A stretch of DNA of 64,000 nt, from positions 954,501-1,018,500 of the forward strand of contig JAUPSS010000007.1 of the NCBI GenBank assembly GCA_040285825.1, written 5' to 3'. Source of the stretch: Eukaryota sp. TZLM1-RC. Taxonomy: Eukaryota > Metamonada: BaSk clade. The notes under the pieces are model-generated. The model made no database searches. It saw only the letters and a program-made list of their open reading frames with translations, and was not told the DNA's origin. Positions 1 to 8,972 of this stretch are shown here, in pieces; position 1 is the first letter of the stretch; every line of letters begins with the position of its first letter. The position numbers and the translations under genes were made by a program.

Positions 1-698
1 AACTTTCATAGGTTGGAATCATATACTTTAAGTTTATAAAAGCATCAGCACCTCCGGTTTCTTCAAACTTTTCCAGTGTTTCTTGAATCAAATCACCCAT
101 ATTCTGCCTCTTTCTCTGACCATACTCAATAAAATCATCAAGGTGGATGTTCTTGTTCTTGAAGAGATTGAGCACAGGTAAAATCTGACGATAGTATGGG
201 ACCAACGCTTCTCCAATCATGTCACCTGAAGAGACTAGTAATTGGAGAATTTCAAGCATGGTACAGATTATTTGAGGATCCCGGGTATTAAGAGCGTCTG
301 TGGTGAGGGCAAACAAACGAAGCGGACAAACTCTTGATGGGGATAATGAGTTGGGGAATGACAGGAAGAATCTTGCCTTTTCCTGCTTTTAAAAGCATCA
401 CGGTACCTTCTCGTGCCAGGAACCTGTATGGTTCTTCAATTTCGCGAAGACCATCAAAGAAAATGGGAAGATAATGGTGATAATCAAGTTGATCAATGGA
501 AATACGCCAGTGAACTTTGTTACCAGCACCAGAATGATCGATACTGACTGGAAGATCTCCTCTGTCATAGAAGCGTCGGAATTCTGTGGGAGCTATTGGT
601 CTTCTCTTATAAGCACCAGCAACTGGAGCTTTTGGACTAGGTTTCTCCTTAGGTTGACGAAGAGAGGATGAAAGTGGAATGTTGCGTGAGGTGACCAT
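1..698 (-). CDS. PACRG: PACRG (parkin co-regulated gene) axonemal protein, 3' end just outside window
   Basis: PACRG is an ARM/HEAT-like protein of the ciliary doublet microtubule inner junction. Exon 1 (698-332) has a disordered N-terminus and then the family blocks '[16 protein letters not shown]', '[19 protein letters not shown]' and '[12 protein letters not shown]'. A 34-nt intron (298-331, phase 1) separates it from exon 2 (297 to the edge). Exon 2 reads on as '[18 protein letters not shown]', '[16 protein letters not shown]' and '[10 protein letters not shown]', the nearly invariant PACRG C-terminus, so only a few codons are missing. Without splicing the frame stops at 288, inside exon 2. 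The ATG at 698 precedes all conserved sequence. The gene is divergent from APC11 across about 158 bp. Its presence implies a motile-type axoneme. Identification is very secure. Confidence 0.95.
298..331 (-). other. 34-nt spliceosomal intron in PACRG
   Basis: On the minus strand it begins GTTTGT and ends CCTCACCACAG. Removal restores the conserved PACRG join K-N-A-L-N across a phase-1 junction. The 3' end contains TCACCACAG, which matches the 3' ends of the other two introns in this window. Confidence 0.9.
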
Positions 699-856
699 TG
701 ATATACAGGTATAAAGATGTTGACTGTTGAGCGGGGTTTACACAAAATCGTATTTCTACACCTAATTTTGGATTTCCATCTCAAACACAAACACCTATCT
801 GTTAATACATCACATAAGGATTGTACTACATCCACGATTTCGTAGCTTCATCATCA

Positions 857-1114
857 ATGGAAGATTTTGAAATTGAGGTTCTTGATTTTCATGGAACTGC
901 TTTTTGGCAATGGGACACTAAAGACCGTGATTGTTGTGGTATCTGTCACACAGCTTTTGATTCACCTTGTACGAAGTGCATATTGCCTGGTGATAATTGC
1001 CCTCCCTTATGGGGTGAATGTACCCATCCTTTTCACATGCACTGTATACTCCGCTGGTTAGAGGAGAAGATCGAATGCCCACTCTGTCGGCAGGAATTCA
1101 AGATTAAAGAATAA
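857..1114 (+). CDS. APC11: APC11, RING-H2 subunit of the anaphase-promoting complex
   Basis: This is an 85-residue RING-H2 protein, the usual APC11 length. APC11 is the catalytic RING of the APC/C ubiquitin ligase, which triggers anaphase and mitotic exit. The family N-terminus is present ('AFWQWDTKDRDCCGICH', residues about 15-31). It is followed by the zinc ligands CxxC, C38, C41, 'GECTHPFHMHCILRWL' (C55, H57/H60, C63) and 'CPLCRQEF' (C74, C77). The start is the ATG at 857. The frame is open upstream to 821 but only with a TTG, and the ATG gives the canonical N-terminus. It ends in TAA at 1112-1114. The short promoter is shared with PACRG. No intron is seen. Confidence 0.95.
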   Translation: MEDFEIEVLDFHGTAFWQWDTKDRDCCGICHTAFDSPCTKCILPGDNCPPLWGECTHPFHMHCILRWLEEKIECPLCRQEFKIKE

Positions 1115-1374
1115 TAGATACCATTCATTATTTTCTGCTGTCCTATTACTGGTTTAGTTTGTTTGTACATGTTTCCCAAATGTTATTTTTGCACCAACTT
1201 TTCTATTGGATTTTGACTTAATTCTGTGGAGTTTTAAGATTAAATACATGTGTTAGTTTGTGGTTTGTTTAAGGAAAAAACCTTTGTTCATGATTTTTTA
1301 AACACTAATATTTTGTTCTATATCCTTTTGATTGTATGTCATATGTCAGTTACTATACTTAACATCATCTGTTG

Positions 1375-1392
1375 ACACGTGTCGACACGTGT
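1375..1392. promoter_or_regulatory. 18-bp perfect palindrome with two CACGTG E-boxes
   Basis: ACACGTGTCGACACGTGT is its own reverse complement and carries CACGTG at 1376 and 1386, exactly 10 bp apart (one helical turn). It lies in the otherwise featureless AT-rich stretch 1115-1561 downstream of APC11. CACGTG is the classic bHLH/bZIP core; regulatory use here is inference. Confidence 0.4.
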
Positions 1393-1561
1393 TATGTATA
1401 ATTCCCAACACTGATTTTCCACATCGTTTGTGACTATTAACAGGTTACTTATGATCAATTCTCAATTTATTAATGAGCAGGTTCTTGATCCATCTTTTTC
1501 ATCATTATTTGTTTTGTGTCAAGAAGCTTTTGCTGTTTATTATATTATATTATATTTTTAT

Positions 1562-2244
1562 TAACAAAAATGAGATTATATTTAAATATCCCCATTAATC
1601 AATTATTATCAAAAGAAAAATGTATTTGTTCGAATTCACCTCAACTCACTTTGCGCCATGCTCTGAATTGATAACTTATCGTTCTTCACTACATGATGCT
1701 GTTAGAGACACTGTTTTCAATATGGCACAAACTGCAAGATTATCGTGTATCAAAGAGCCTCTGCTGAATGAAACACTTTCTCTGAATAATTTTGGTTCTG
1801 ATGATATAGGTGATGTATACTGTGATTGGATTGATAATTCTGAAGCTATTGTTGATTTTGTCTCATGCAATGTTGCAAATGATACTTTGGTTCGCAGAAG
1901 AAAACTTAATCCTGTGAGTGCTCTTGATTTTAAAGCAAAAGAGAAACATAGAAAATATGATAAAGATATTGAAGAGGCTAATGTCGATAGAAATACACAG
2001 CTGGTTTTTATTGCTTTCCCATTTTCGATAAATGGAAAATTATCAGTTGAAGCAGAAACTTTTTTGAATGACTTCCAAAAAATGGTGCAAGAAAAACAAT
2101 GAAAAGATTTGATATTTTTGATGGCGTTCACGGATTCAATTTGCCATTATTAATAGATCACCACGGTTTTTCAATCGAATAAGAGAAGCTTTAGCTAGAC
2201 AGCAAGCAGATCAAGATTTTGTAGAGGAAATCTTGGTTCAATGA
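1562..2244 (+). mobile_element. RLE-type non-LTR retrotransposon, subfamily B, 3' fragment
   Basis: A 5'-truncated copy reads from the segment before the zinc finger ('MRLYLNIPINQLL'), through 'CICSNSPQL' with a broken HxxxC half, to the RLE domain. That domain shows 'GDVYCDWIDNSEAIVDFVSC' and, further on, 'EKHRKYDK'. It ends at 'EEILVQ' and TGA (2242-2244). A deletion breaks the finger near 1665 and a frameshift lies near 2100, so the copy is dead. Its tail lies about 200 bp from the 3' end of the Rab gene. Subfamily B copies recur at 17841, 19441, 22770/30085, 44090 and 57841. Confidence 0.8.
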
Positions 2245-2439
2245 TAGTCGTTCCATTAGCTATGAGTTAATTTAATTAAGTGTGCAAATTCTATAAATTA
2301 AATTTTTATTATATTTTATTTTTTATTCGAAAATGTTAAATAAAAAAAGTATTGTACCAAATATAAACTATAGATTCAAAGCCAAAAACATTCGTAATGA
2401 ATTAATAAATTTTACAACACAAATAAAGGCTAGGTTAAA

Positions 2440-3039
2440 TCATGTACAACAGCCAAAACTACCATTGCTGCTCTCCAGAACCATGGTGGGACGCTGACGG
2501 TATTGGGAAGTATCATTTGAGTCAAAGATCTTGCGTACAAGTTCTTCAAAAGCTTGATCAACACCTTCTCCTTCTCTAGCAGAAGTTTCAACAAAGAGAG
2601 AGTTGTGTTCTCGGGCAAAGGTTTTTCCTTGTTCTGTGTCCACTTCACGTTGAGATTCCTTGTCTATTTTGTTACCAACGGTCATGATATGTGGTGATTC
2701 TTCCCCCAAATAACGTTCTACTTCATCAAGCCAACCTTTGAGTGAAACAAAACTACTACGTTTTGTCACATCATATACCAACAGAATACCATCGGAAGAT
2801 CTGTAGAAACTGGCACAAAGGGTACGAAAGCGACATTGGCCAGCAGTGTCATAAATAGTGAGGGGTACATTCTTACCATCAATGTTGATAGTCTTGGCAC
2901 GGAAATCAATGCCAATGGTTACAGATTCATGTTCGTCAAAGTCTGCATCACAAAAGCGTTTGAGAAGGCTACTTTTACCAACTTCAGAGTCTCCTATTAT
3001 AACTATTTTGAAAGCACGGTCTTGTTGAACATCAGTCAT
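2440..3039 (-). CDS. RAB18: Rab18-like small GTPase
   Basis: This Rab-family GTPase acts in membrane trafficking; Rab18 is linked to ER-lipid droplet contacts. From the chosen ATG at 3039 it is 199 residues. G1 is 'GDSEVGKSS' (16-24), followed by switch I 'VTIGIDF', G3 'YDTAGQCRFRTL', G4 'GNKIDKE', G5 'VETSARE' and a C-terminal -GCCT prenylation site. Rab18 resemblance is strongest in 'LLVYDVTKRSSFVSLKGWL' and 'QAFEELVRKI'. G3 has Cys where almost all Rabs have Glu (GQ-E-RF), and G1 has Glu where Gly is usual. An upstream in-frame ATG at 3144 would add 35 residues that do not look like Rab and would overlap the USP start. An inverted, internally deleted copy lies at 7449-7627. Confidence 0.9.
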   Translation of the reverse strand: MTDVQQDRAFKIVIIGDSEVGKSSLLKRFCDADFDEHESVTIGIDFRAKTINIDGKNVPLTIYDTAGQCRFRTLCASFYRSSDGILLVYDVTKRSSFVSLKGWLDEVERYLGEESPHIMTVGNKIDKESQREVDTEQGKTFAREHNSLFVETSAREGEGVDQAFEELVRKIFDSNDTSQYRQRPTMVLESSNGSFGCCT

Positions 3040-3121
3040 TGAAGAAGTATAAGTTGAATGAGTATTTACCTTCAAACTGAGAAGCAATTTGATAATCCTT
3101 CTTTCAGCTTTCCCCAACATC
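3040..3121. promoter_or_regulatory. Bidirectional promoter region, Rab18-like/USP
   Basis: Only about 82 bp separate the preferred divergent starts (3039 minus, 3122 plus). The segment ends with a pyrimidine-rich run and AG (TTCTTTCAG) just before the USP start, so a 5'-UTR splice acceptor for USP is possible. No TATA box is evident. Confidence 0.4.
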
Positions 3122-5584
3122 ATGTCCTCCTCTCTCCAAGCCATATTTATACTTCGACAAAGTACTTATGATATTGTCAAAGCCGCAAATAATTCGGAGT
3201 CATGTGATACTCCATTGTGTATAGTTAGAGTATATCCTAAAAATGAATACCTTCTTATGTTTGGGCACAAATACATGCATCACGTTTGCTGTTCAAAAGC
3301 CCATTTCAATGCTATTAACTCTAATATCACCATTGATGCATATGTGGTCAAATCTATACGGTTTAGACCAAGCCAAATCAACACAGAAAAACTCAGAACA
3401 GCCTTTTCGCAAGCACGAAAAGGAAGTCCTGTTAAAAGTACACCTGATATAACGCTAATACAACAATTATACAAGGAACATTCCAACTACAACATCTCTG
3501 TCAAGACCGCCCCCCTTCTCAATTCCACTTCTTCTTATGGTTCTCACCTTACCCCCAAGCCTGGTTTGTCTAGAAGTGCTGCCATGGTGAATGCGGTAAA
3601 GAACTCAAGTAGTACAAAGAGAAGTTCTCCTTTTCCATCTTATAGTCCTTCTTCGAAGAAAGCAAAAGTCGAAAGCACGTTGTTTCCAACAAGTCCTAAC
3701 CCTAACCCTAAATTTGAAAGTAAGTTAGATGTTGGATCCCCGCTAGGGTCTCCAGTTGCCACTACAGCAACAATCAAATCACCAATCACGTCACCAATCA
3801 AATCTTCGATCAAATCTCAACTCTTGACACCAATCAAATCTCCAATCCAACCGTCAATCAAAACTCCCAAAACATCTGGTTTTGTTAATTCTGGTAATAA
3901 TTGCTATATCAATTCAATATTATCTTTGCTACTATCATCTCCTTTATTTGTTGAGTATTTTAAAACCGATCAATACACATTAAATAGCTTTCCTGATGAC
4001 GTGGCACCCGTTGTCAAGTCTCTTGTGGGCATCAATCAAAATTTTTCATCAATCAAAAGTCGAGCAATCAAATCAGATCAACTAAGAGCAATGATTGGTA
4101 ATTATTTCCAAAAATATCTTTCATTTGTTCAGCAAGATGCACATGAATTTTTAATTAGTTTGTTATACATAATTGATCAAGAATTAATTGGTGTTCGAAA
4201 AGCAAGTATTTCAAAAGATGAGTTTCTATCACGTTGTCACGGTCAGAATAGGTCAGAATTGGCAAGACTGTGCAGGACCTTGAAAATTTCCCATTCTTTT
4301 GTTACTTGCGGGTTTAAATTTTCGACAGTCAATCAATTCAAGTGTCAACAATGCGGCAATATTTCAACGTCGAGATCAACTTTAATGGACCTGACCCTGC
4401 CAATCGACTCTGGGTCACAATCTATCGAAGAATTGATTGGTCGTCGGTTTTCAACAGAAGTTGTCGAGAAACGCTGTGGTTCTCAATGTTCTGGAACTAA
4501 AGCATTTAAAAGTGAATTTTTTGAATCGTGTCCCAATCTATTTGCCATTTGTCTCAAAAGGATTAGTGAATTTGGTGTGAAGAATAATTCACCAGTGAAT
4601 ATTCCAAAAGTTCTTGACATTACCAAATTTTCGTCATCAGATCTCTATCACGTCAGCAAGCGTGATACAGTCAATCTCGCATTCTCCCCATCCGAGGTCT
4701 TTGAATACAGTCAACCATGTGCAATGATGCCCACATCACCATCGGCAACTCTTCGCGGTGGGGGAGCAGTGCCACGTCATCAGGGTCAAAAAAGAGGTCA
4801 AAAAAGAACAAAGAAGGAGTCTATCAACACACATGGAGTCAAGACCAATTGGAACAAAAAATACAAGAATTCCACTAAATGCTGTTCACCTCCACCTCCC
4901 CAAATTAAACCCAGAGCTGATACTGTCAGTGAAGCGTTGGAGCTACGAGAGCAAGCAGCAGTGGACACCTCACACCCTGCTTTTAGCTACAGGAAAGTAG
5001 AAGATGAAGATATTGAATCTTTATATGAACCTGTCACTACGGTTTCAACTAAGCTTGATGATGGTTATGCTACTGGTAATAAGGTGCTGAGCCGACAGCG
5101 GAGGGCAGTACTAAAACACAAGGCTAGGGTGATTGAACAACAAACGCAGAAGGAAGAAGAATTGAGAACAGAAATGGAGAAAAAAGCAAAAGAGCGGTTG
5201 GAATGGGAGCAGATGTTTGTGAAGAAGGAGGTCAAAAAGGAAAGTGATTTGATTGATTGTGACTCAGTTGATGACGTAATTGATGATGTGATACAGACTG
5301 ATCAACTTCCAGAACACTATCCTGAAAGTGAAGATTTATTGGATTTAGGCAGTCAACCAATCAATCAAAATCAACCACCAGTTTTTAACCTCGTTGGGGT
5401 TGTCTGTCACAATGGAGTTGCCTCTGAAGGCCACTACATTTGCTATACTCACAACCCCCAATCAACTAAATGGACCTTATTCGATTGTTTACATAATATT
5501 TGTGAAATTAATTTGAACGAAGAGGCCGAGGAAAAAATGGCTAAATTTGGTTATCTTTGTCTTTATGAAAAAAAGGCATTTTAA
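3122..5584 (+). CDS. Ubiquitin-specific protease (C19 deubiquitinase) with disordered SP-rich arm
   Basis: This is a cysteine deubiquitinase of the USP family, about 820 residues. Residues 1-110 form a globular segment of unknown fold. A low-complexity arm (about 150-250) follows, rich in (S/P)IKS units. The catalytic domain opens with 'SGFVNSGNNCYINS' (nucleophile Cys near 261), then 'QQDAHEFL' (near 337). Two CxxC pairs give the zinc ribbon ('KCQQCG', 'CGSQCSG'). The His box is 'SEGHYICYTH' (His near 771), with 'TLFDC' supplying the Asp. The Cys box has GNNCY instead of the usual GNTCY. A charged insert of about 200 residues splits the catalytic domain, as in USP1- and USP37-like enzymes, but I cannot fix the subfamily. 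A start at 3089 is open but would overlap the Rab promoter. It converges on the LRR gene. Confidence 0.88.
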   Translation: MSSSLQAIFILRQSTYDIVKAANNSESCDTPLCIVRVYPKNEYLLMFGHKYMHHVCCSKAHFNAINSNITIDAYVVKSIRFRPSQINTEKLRTAFSQARKGSPVKSTPDITLIQQLYKEHSNYNISVKTAPLLNSTSSYGSHLTPKPGLSRSAAMVNAVKNSSSTKRSSPFPSYSPSSKKAKVESTLFPTSPNPNPKFESKLDVGSPLGSPVATTATIKSPITSPIKSSIKSQLLTPIKSPIQPSIKTPKTSGFVNSGNNCYINSILSLLLSSPLFVEYFKTDQYTLNSFPDDVAPVVKSLVGINQNFSSIKSRAIKSDQLRAMIGNYFQKYLSFVQQDAHEFLISLLYIIDQELIGVRKASISKDEFLSRCHGQNRSELARLCRTLKISHSFVTCGFKFSTVNQFKCQQCGNISTSRSTLMDLTLPIDSGSQSIEELIGRRFSTEVVEKRCGSQCSGTKAFKSEFFESCPNLFAICLKRISEFGVKNNSPVNIPKVLDITKFSSSDLYHVSKRDTVNLAFSPSEVFEYSQPCAMMPTSPSATLRGGGAVPRHQGQKRGQKRTKKESINTHGVKTNWNKKYKNSTKCCSPPPPQIKPRADTVSEALELREQAAVDTSHPAFSYRKVEDEDIESLYEPVTTVSTKLDDGYATGNKVLSRQRRAVLKHKARVIEQQTQKEEELRTEMEKKAKERLEWEQMFVKKEVKKESDLIDCDSVDDVIDDVIQTDQLPEHYPESEDLLDLGSQPINQNQPPVFNLVGVVCHNGVASEGHYICYTHNPQSTKWTLFDCLHNICEINLNEEAEEKMAKFGYLCLYEKKAF

Positions 5585-5621
5585 AATATAAATAATATAG
5601 TTTTTTATTAATTAATTTAAA

Positions 5622-5654
5622 GATCAATCAATTTGTCAATTGATTTGATTGATC
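5622..5654. terminator. Inverted repeat between convergent USP and LRR genes
   Basis: A perfect 10-bp stem (GATCAATCAA, 5622-5631, with TTGATTGATC, 5645-5654) and a 13-nt loop fill the 68-bp gap between the convergent stop codons. One arm reaches into the LRR stop codon. A role in 3'-end formation is inference. Confidence 0.4.
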
Positions 5655-7218
5655 AAACACCTTCATAAACTGACATTTGGCCGAAAATGTCACTCATATC
5701 TGGTAAATTTGGGTTTGCAAATCCAAAGCTGAAAAACTTACATCTTGGAACTCTATCTTTTAAATCAGATGGATCCAAATTTTTGAATAACTTTACGAAT
5801 TTTTCAGAATATCCTTCCGTTACATCTAATACCAAGGTCTTGACTCTTGGGAATAGAGGTAGTCCCTTGATGCTTTCTCCAAGTTTAGAGATGGTCAGAG
5901 TTGTTACATTTGCTGAAGGAGCTTTTTTCAAAATATTCATTGGTGCAGTCAATGTTGTCACAAATTCCAAAAATTTCAAATTTGACAACTGTAGGCTCGG
6001 ACACTGCTCAATCACGACTTTCCATAAACGTAAAAACGTCTTTCCCGCCCCTTTTAATGATTGCAAACGTCTACAACTACTAACTTCCAACGACTCCAAA
6101 GTCGGCATGTTGGTTAAATCAATAGACCTCATTTCATTGCAATGCGCCATTGAAAAATGTTTTATACTAAACATATACTCGCAAAAAAACATTGGAACTT
6201 CGAAATTTCCAATAATATTTAGTTCAGTGATCTTCTGTACCCCTTTTTGAACATGCGGCAGATGTGCGGAAACGAACTGAAGAGCAGTGACTGAGAATTT
6301 GCTGACTGAATTAAATGTTTCTAGTTTCATTTGTTGGAAACATCTCAAGTTAGGCAGTATTAGAGACAAAGTTTCTAGATAACAATCATCATGGAGATTT
6401 GGGAATTCCTGGAGTTGAGATCCATTGAGGTTTAAGTCTAGTTCTTGCAGAAAAGCCATTTTTTCCAAACCAGTGACGGAAATCTCAAATCTGTAAGGAA
6501 GTTCTCGACAATCAAGTTTCAGTCGTGTCAACTTCCAGAATTTTGAAAAATCACATGCCTTGATCCTATCTTCCTGTAAATTGAGCTCCAGATCAGTAAC
6601 ATGTACAAATGTGTCGACCAAGTTTACTAAATTTTCATTATAGCTTCTTACAGTGGAAATTTTCAAACTTCGAATATTTCGAACCAGACAAGGTGACACA
6701 CTGAATGAGCTCTCAGGAGGGTCGTGTGAAAATTTTAGACTAATTGACCTTAATTTTGGAAATAAAAAATCATCAGACCTCAAAAGATAAAAGGTCTGGT
6801 CAATGCTATTCTCAATCGATATACCCTCGACCCTGGGAAAAGGTTCAAAAAAGAAAGATTCGTCAAATGAGATAATAGGAAGGTACATATTATGCTGTCG
6901 GGTAAGATACCGGAAGAGACGGTGGTTAGGACTGAGAGGGACATTGCATTTAGACAGATACTCTTGGGCAACATCCATGGAGGTGTCTCTGAAATTGATA
7001 GAGACTCTAGAAAACTTAGCGAGGAAGCATCGAGTGATGGCTGGAGGTGCCATAGATTCGACATCTGGTATTGCATGACTCATGTACGACCTCATAAGCT
7101 TACGAACGAGAGGTGGGATAAAGTGTACTGAATGTGTAATGTTGCTAGTTGTTGGTGCAACCATCTGGGAAGGATGCGGTGCTCGGGAGTTCTTCTTTGA
7201 TCGTTTTTTACGTCCCAT
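5653..7218 (-). CDS. Leucine-rich repeat protein, F-box/LRR-like layout
   Basis: This is a 521-residue protein with a basic N-terminus ('MGRKKRSKKNS'). A helical segment (about 30-90) lies where an F-box would be, though I cannot confirm an F-box. Irregular LxxLxL repeats then run from about 140 to 480, for example 'FPKLRSISLKF', 'MAFLQELDLNLNG', 'MPTLESLEVSSCRRLQSLKG' and 'FPRVKTLVLDV'. Long irregular repeats of this kind are common in protist FBXL-type or surface LRR families. No signal peptide or transmembrane helix is seen, so it is probably intracellular. A partner role, perhaps substrate recognition, is inference. The start is the ATG at 7218. A broken LRR relative lies at 40320-40620. 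Confidence 0.7.
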   Translation of the reverse strand: MGRKKRSKKNSRAPHPSQMVAPTTSNITHSVHFIPPLVRKLMRSYMSHAIPDVESMAPPAITRCFLAKFSRVSINFRDTSMDVAQEYLSKCNVPLSPNHRLFRYLTRQHNMYLPIISFDESFFFEPFPRVEGISIENSIDQTFYLLRSDDFLFPKLRSISLKFSHDPPESSFSVSPCLVRNIRSLKISTVRSYNENLVNLVDTFVHVTDLELNLQEDRIKACDFSKFWKLTRLKLDCRELPYRFEISVTGLEKMAFLQELDLNLNGSQLQEFPNLHDDCYLETLSLILPNLRCFQQMKLETFNSVSKFSVTALQFVSAHLPHVQKGVQKITELNIIGNFEVPMFFCEYMFSIKHFSMAHCNEMRSIDLTNMPTLESLEVSSCRRLQSLKGAGKTFLRLWKVVIEQCPSLQLSNLKFLEFVTTLTAPMNILKKAPSANVTTLTISKLGESIKGLPLFPRVKTLVLDVTEGYSEKFVKLFKNLDPSDLKDRVPRCKFFSFGFANPNLPDMSDIFGQMSVYEGV

Positions 7219-7448
7219 TGTTAGAGATATTGACTATTGTGGAGAAACAAGATTTGGAGTGGTTAACAAATTATCAAGATAAAGATAGGGGTCAAGCCCA
7301 ATTGAAACCTCACTTTCCACTTGCAGCTACTGGAGACAATCTCTATCAAAAAAAAAATAAAATCACTATCAAAAAGAGTCTTTCAATTCTTGTTTAAAAA
7401 ACACAGTTCTATACAACAACTATTTTCGATAACAGGGAATACCCTCAA

Positions 7449-7627
7449 GGTTAGAATGTACCCCTCACTATTTATGACACTGCTGGCCAATCACATATAT
7501 CATGACCGTTGGTAACAAAGTAGACAAGGTATCTCAACGTGAAGTGGCACAGAACAAGGAAAATCCTTGGCCGAGGAACACAACTCTCTCTTTGTTGAAA
7601 CTTCTGCTAGAGAAGGATAAAGTGTAA
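7449..7627 (+). pseudogene. Truncated Rab18-like pseudogene, internally deleted
   Basis: This near-copy of the Rab gene at 2440-3039 lies in the opposite orientation. It covers the G3 region ('VPLTIYDTAGQ'), jumps about 47 codons and resumes at 'HIMTVGNK' (G4 region). It then runs through a frameshifted stretch matching the parent's 'EHNSLFVETSAREGEG' before degenerating. It has no start codon and no G1, so it cannot encode a GTPase. The flanks 7219-7448 and 7628-7740 show nothing else. High identity to the parent suggests a fairly recent duplication. Confidence 0.85.
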
Positions 7628-7740
7628 TAACTTTTTTTTGACACTACTGAATACCCTCTAGTTAAACAAAATATTTTGCACAATCTTTTCTTTGTTTGTA
7701 TTTTCGATACGTAATTTATTAAAACAATATTGTAAAAAAC

Positions 7741-8900
7741 TAAAAATCAATCTCCTCAAATTCTACATTCACTATTGAAAACTTACCTACAACAATTTCT
7801 TCATAAAATTTTCCTAGTGATAACAATGAGCTACAAACAAGACTATACATTCCCTTAAAATTAGAAAATACAATTCTGTTTTGCCAAAGGATTCGGTCAA
7901 AGATTTTCCCAGTCCTATTTCTGACAATTGATGAGAAATCGTTGCAAAAAAGATACCGCAGCTTTACCCAAGGTTCCAAAAAAGGAAAAGGAAAAGGACA
8001 ACGAAGGTATTGAGTATGTGAGTTGGAATTCAGATTATTGATGTTTTCTGTGTACATGATAATTTTCGCTTCTTCAGCACTACGTAAAGGTGAATTATAA
8101 GATTGTGCAAGTTTTTCATTTGAGCTGTTTGAGGCATCAGTAGATCTGACATCAATAATGATCGATCATTGATCCATCGAGTCCGGGAACTAGCACATCA
8201 CGGCAGCTATCACCAAAAGAATTTCTGTCAGATTCATCAGCCTAATTTGAAAGCAAAGGTTTTAAAATAGATTCAATCTCGTAGCACTTAAACTTACAAT
8301 AGAGCTGATGACGAACTGCATCAGGCACTTTTGATCTAAAAGCAATAAATCGATTGCATTTAAATAAATGGGTTGGAGTGACAGACTTTCCACATTTACA
8401 AATTAATCTATGAGCAAGATTATCAGGCCAAATATAAGATCGAAGGCGCATAGATAATAAAAAGCAAGGGTCATTGAGAAACAAACCATAAATTCTTGGT
8501 AATTGATTAATTAAACAAGAGGCAAAACTATCACAAAGACCCAGTAAAATGTTTGCAAAAGCGGGGATTTTTTTACTTGGCCATACTAAGACGTACTTCA
8601 TAATGCAATCCTTCAAATATTACTTTCAGTTTTTGTTGAAGTTTCTTCACACAATACCTTAAATTGACCAAATTTCGTGGAGGAATCTCTTGAACTGAGT
8701 CGGGAAATCATTGACACCAAATTTCTGGTGCAATTTTATTAATAGCAACATCAAGGTCATACAAATATTTTGAAAATGATGGACTAAGCAAATGAATATC
8801 TTCTGGAAAACGATTGAAAAATACAAAAGTACACAATTTTTGCCACCACCAACAAAAGCTGCTTGACAAAGAATAAATGCTTCAGTGTTTCAGTGTTTTC
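7741..8900 (-). mobile_element. RLE-type non-LTR retrotransposon, subfamily E, decayed 3' half
   Basis: On the minus strand it reads from 'CQAAFVGGGKNC' (post-RT region) through 'PAFANILLGLCDSFASCLI' to the finger 'LICKCGKSVTPTHLFKC'. The RLE C-terminus follows ('NRIVFSNFKGM') and the copy ends 'EFEEIDF' and stop near 7741. Multiple stops and frame changes, and loss of most of the RLE core near 8100-8240, mark it as dead. Confidence 0.75.
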
Positions 8901-8972
8901 TTTTTCTATTCTATAAACAATGTCAGAAACATAGTTAATATGTGCTGTAATGTAGAACTCCTTTTGGAACAT

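Noticed and set aside
821-856. Extended APC11 start at 821
   Set aside because: The codon is TTG and the extra residues are absent from APC11; the ATG at 857 gives the family length.
3040-3144. N-terminal extension of the Rab gene from the ATG at 3144
   Set aside because: The extra 35 residues have no Rab character, and the frame would overlap the start of the divergent USP gene. The internal Met gives the normal Rab N-terminus.
3690-3712. Telomere-like CCTAACCCTAACCCTAAA
   Set aside because: It lies in frame inside the USP coding sequence (Pro-Asn repeats in the disordered arm) and has only about three units; no sign of a chromosome end or interstitial telomere.
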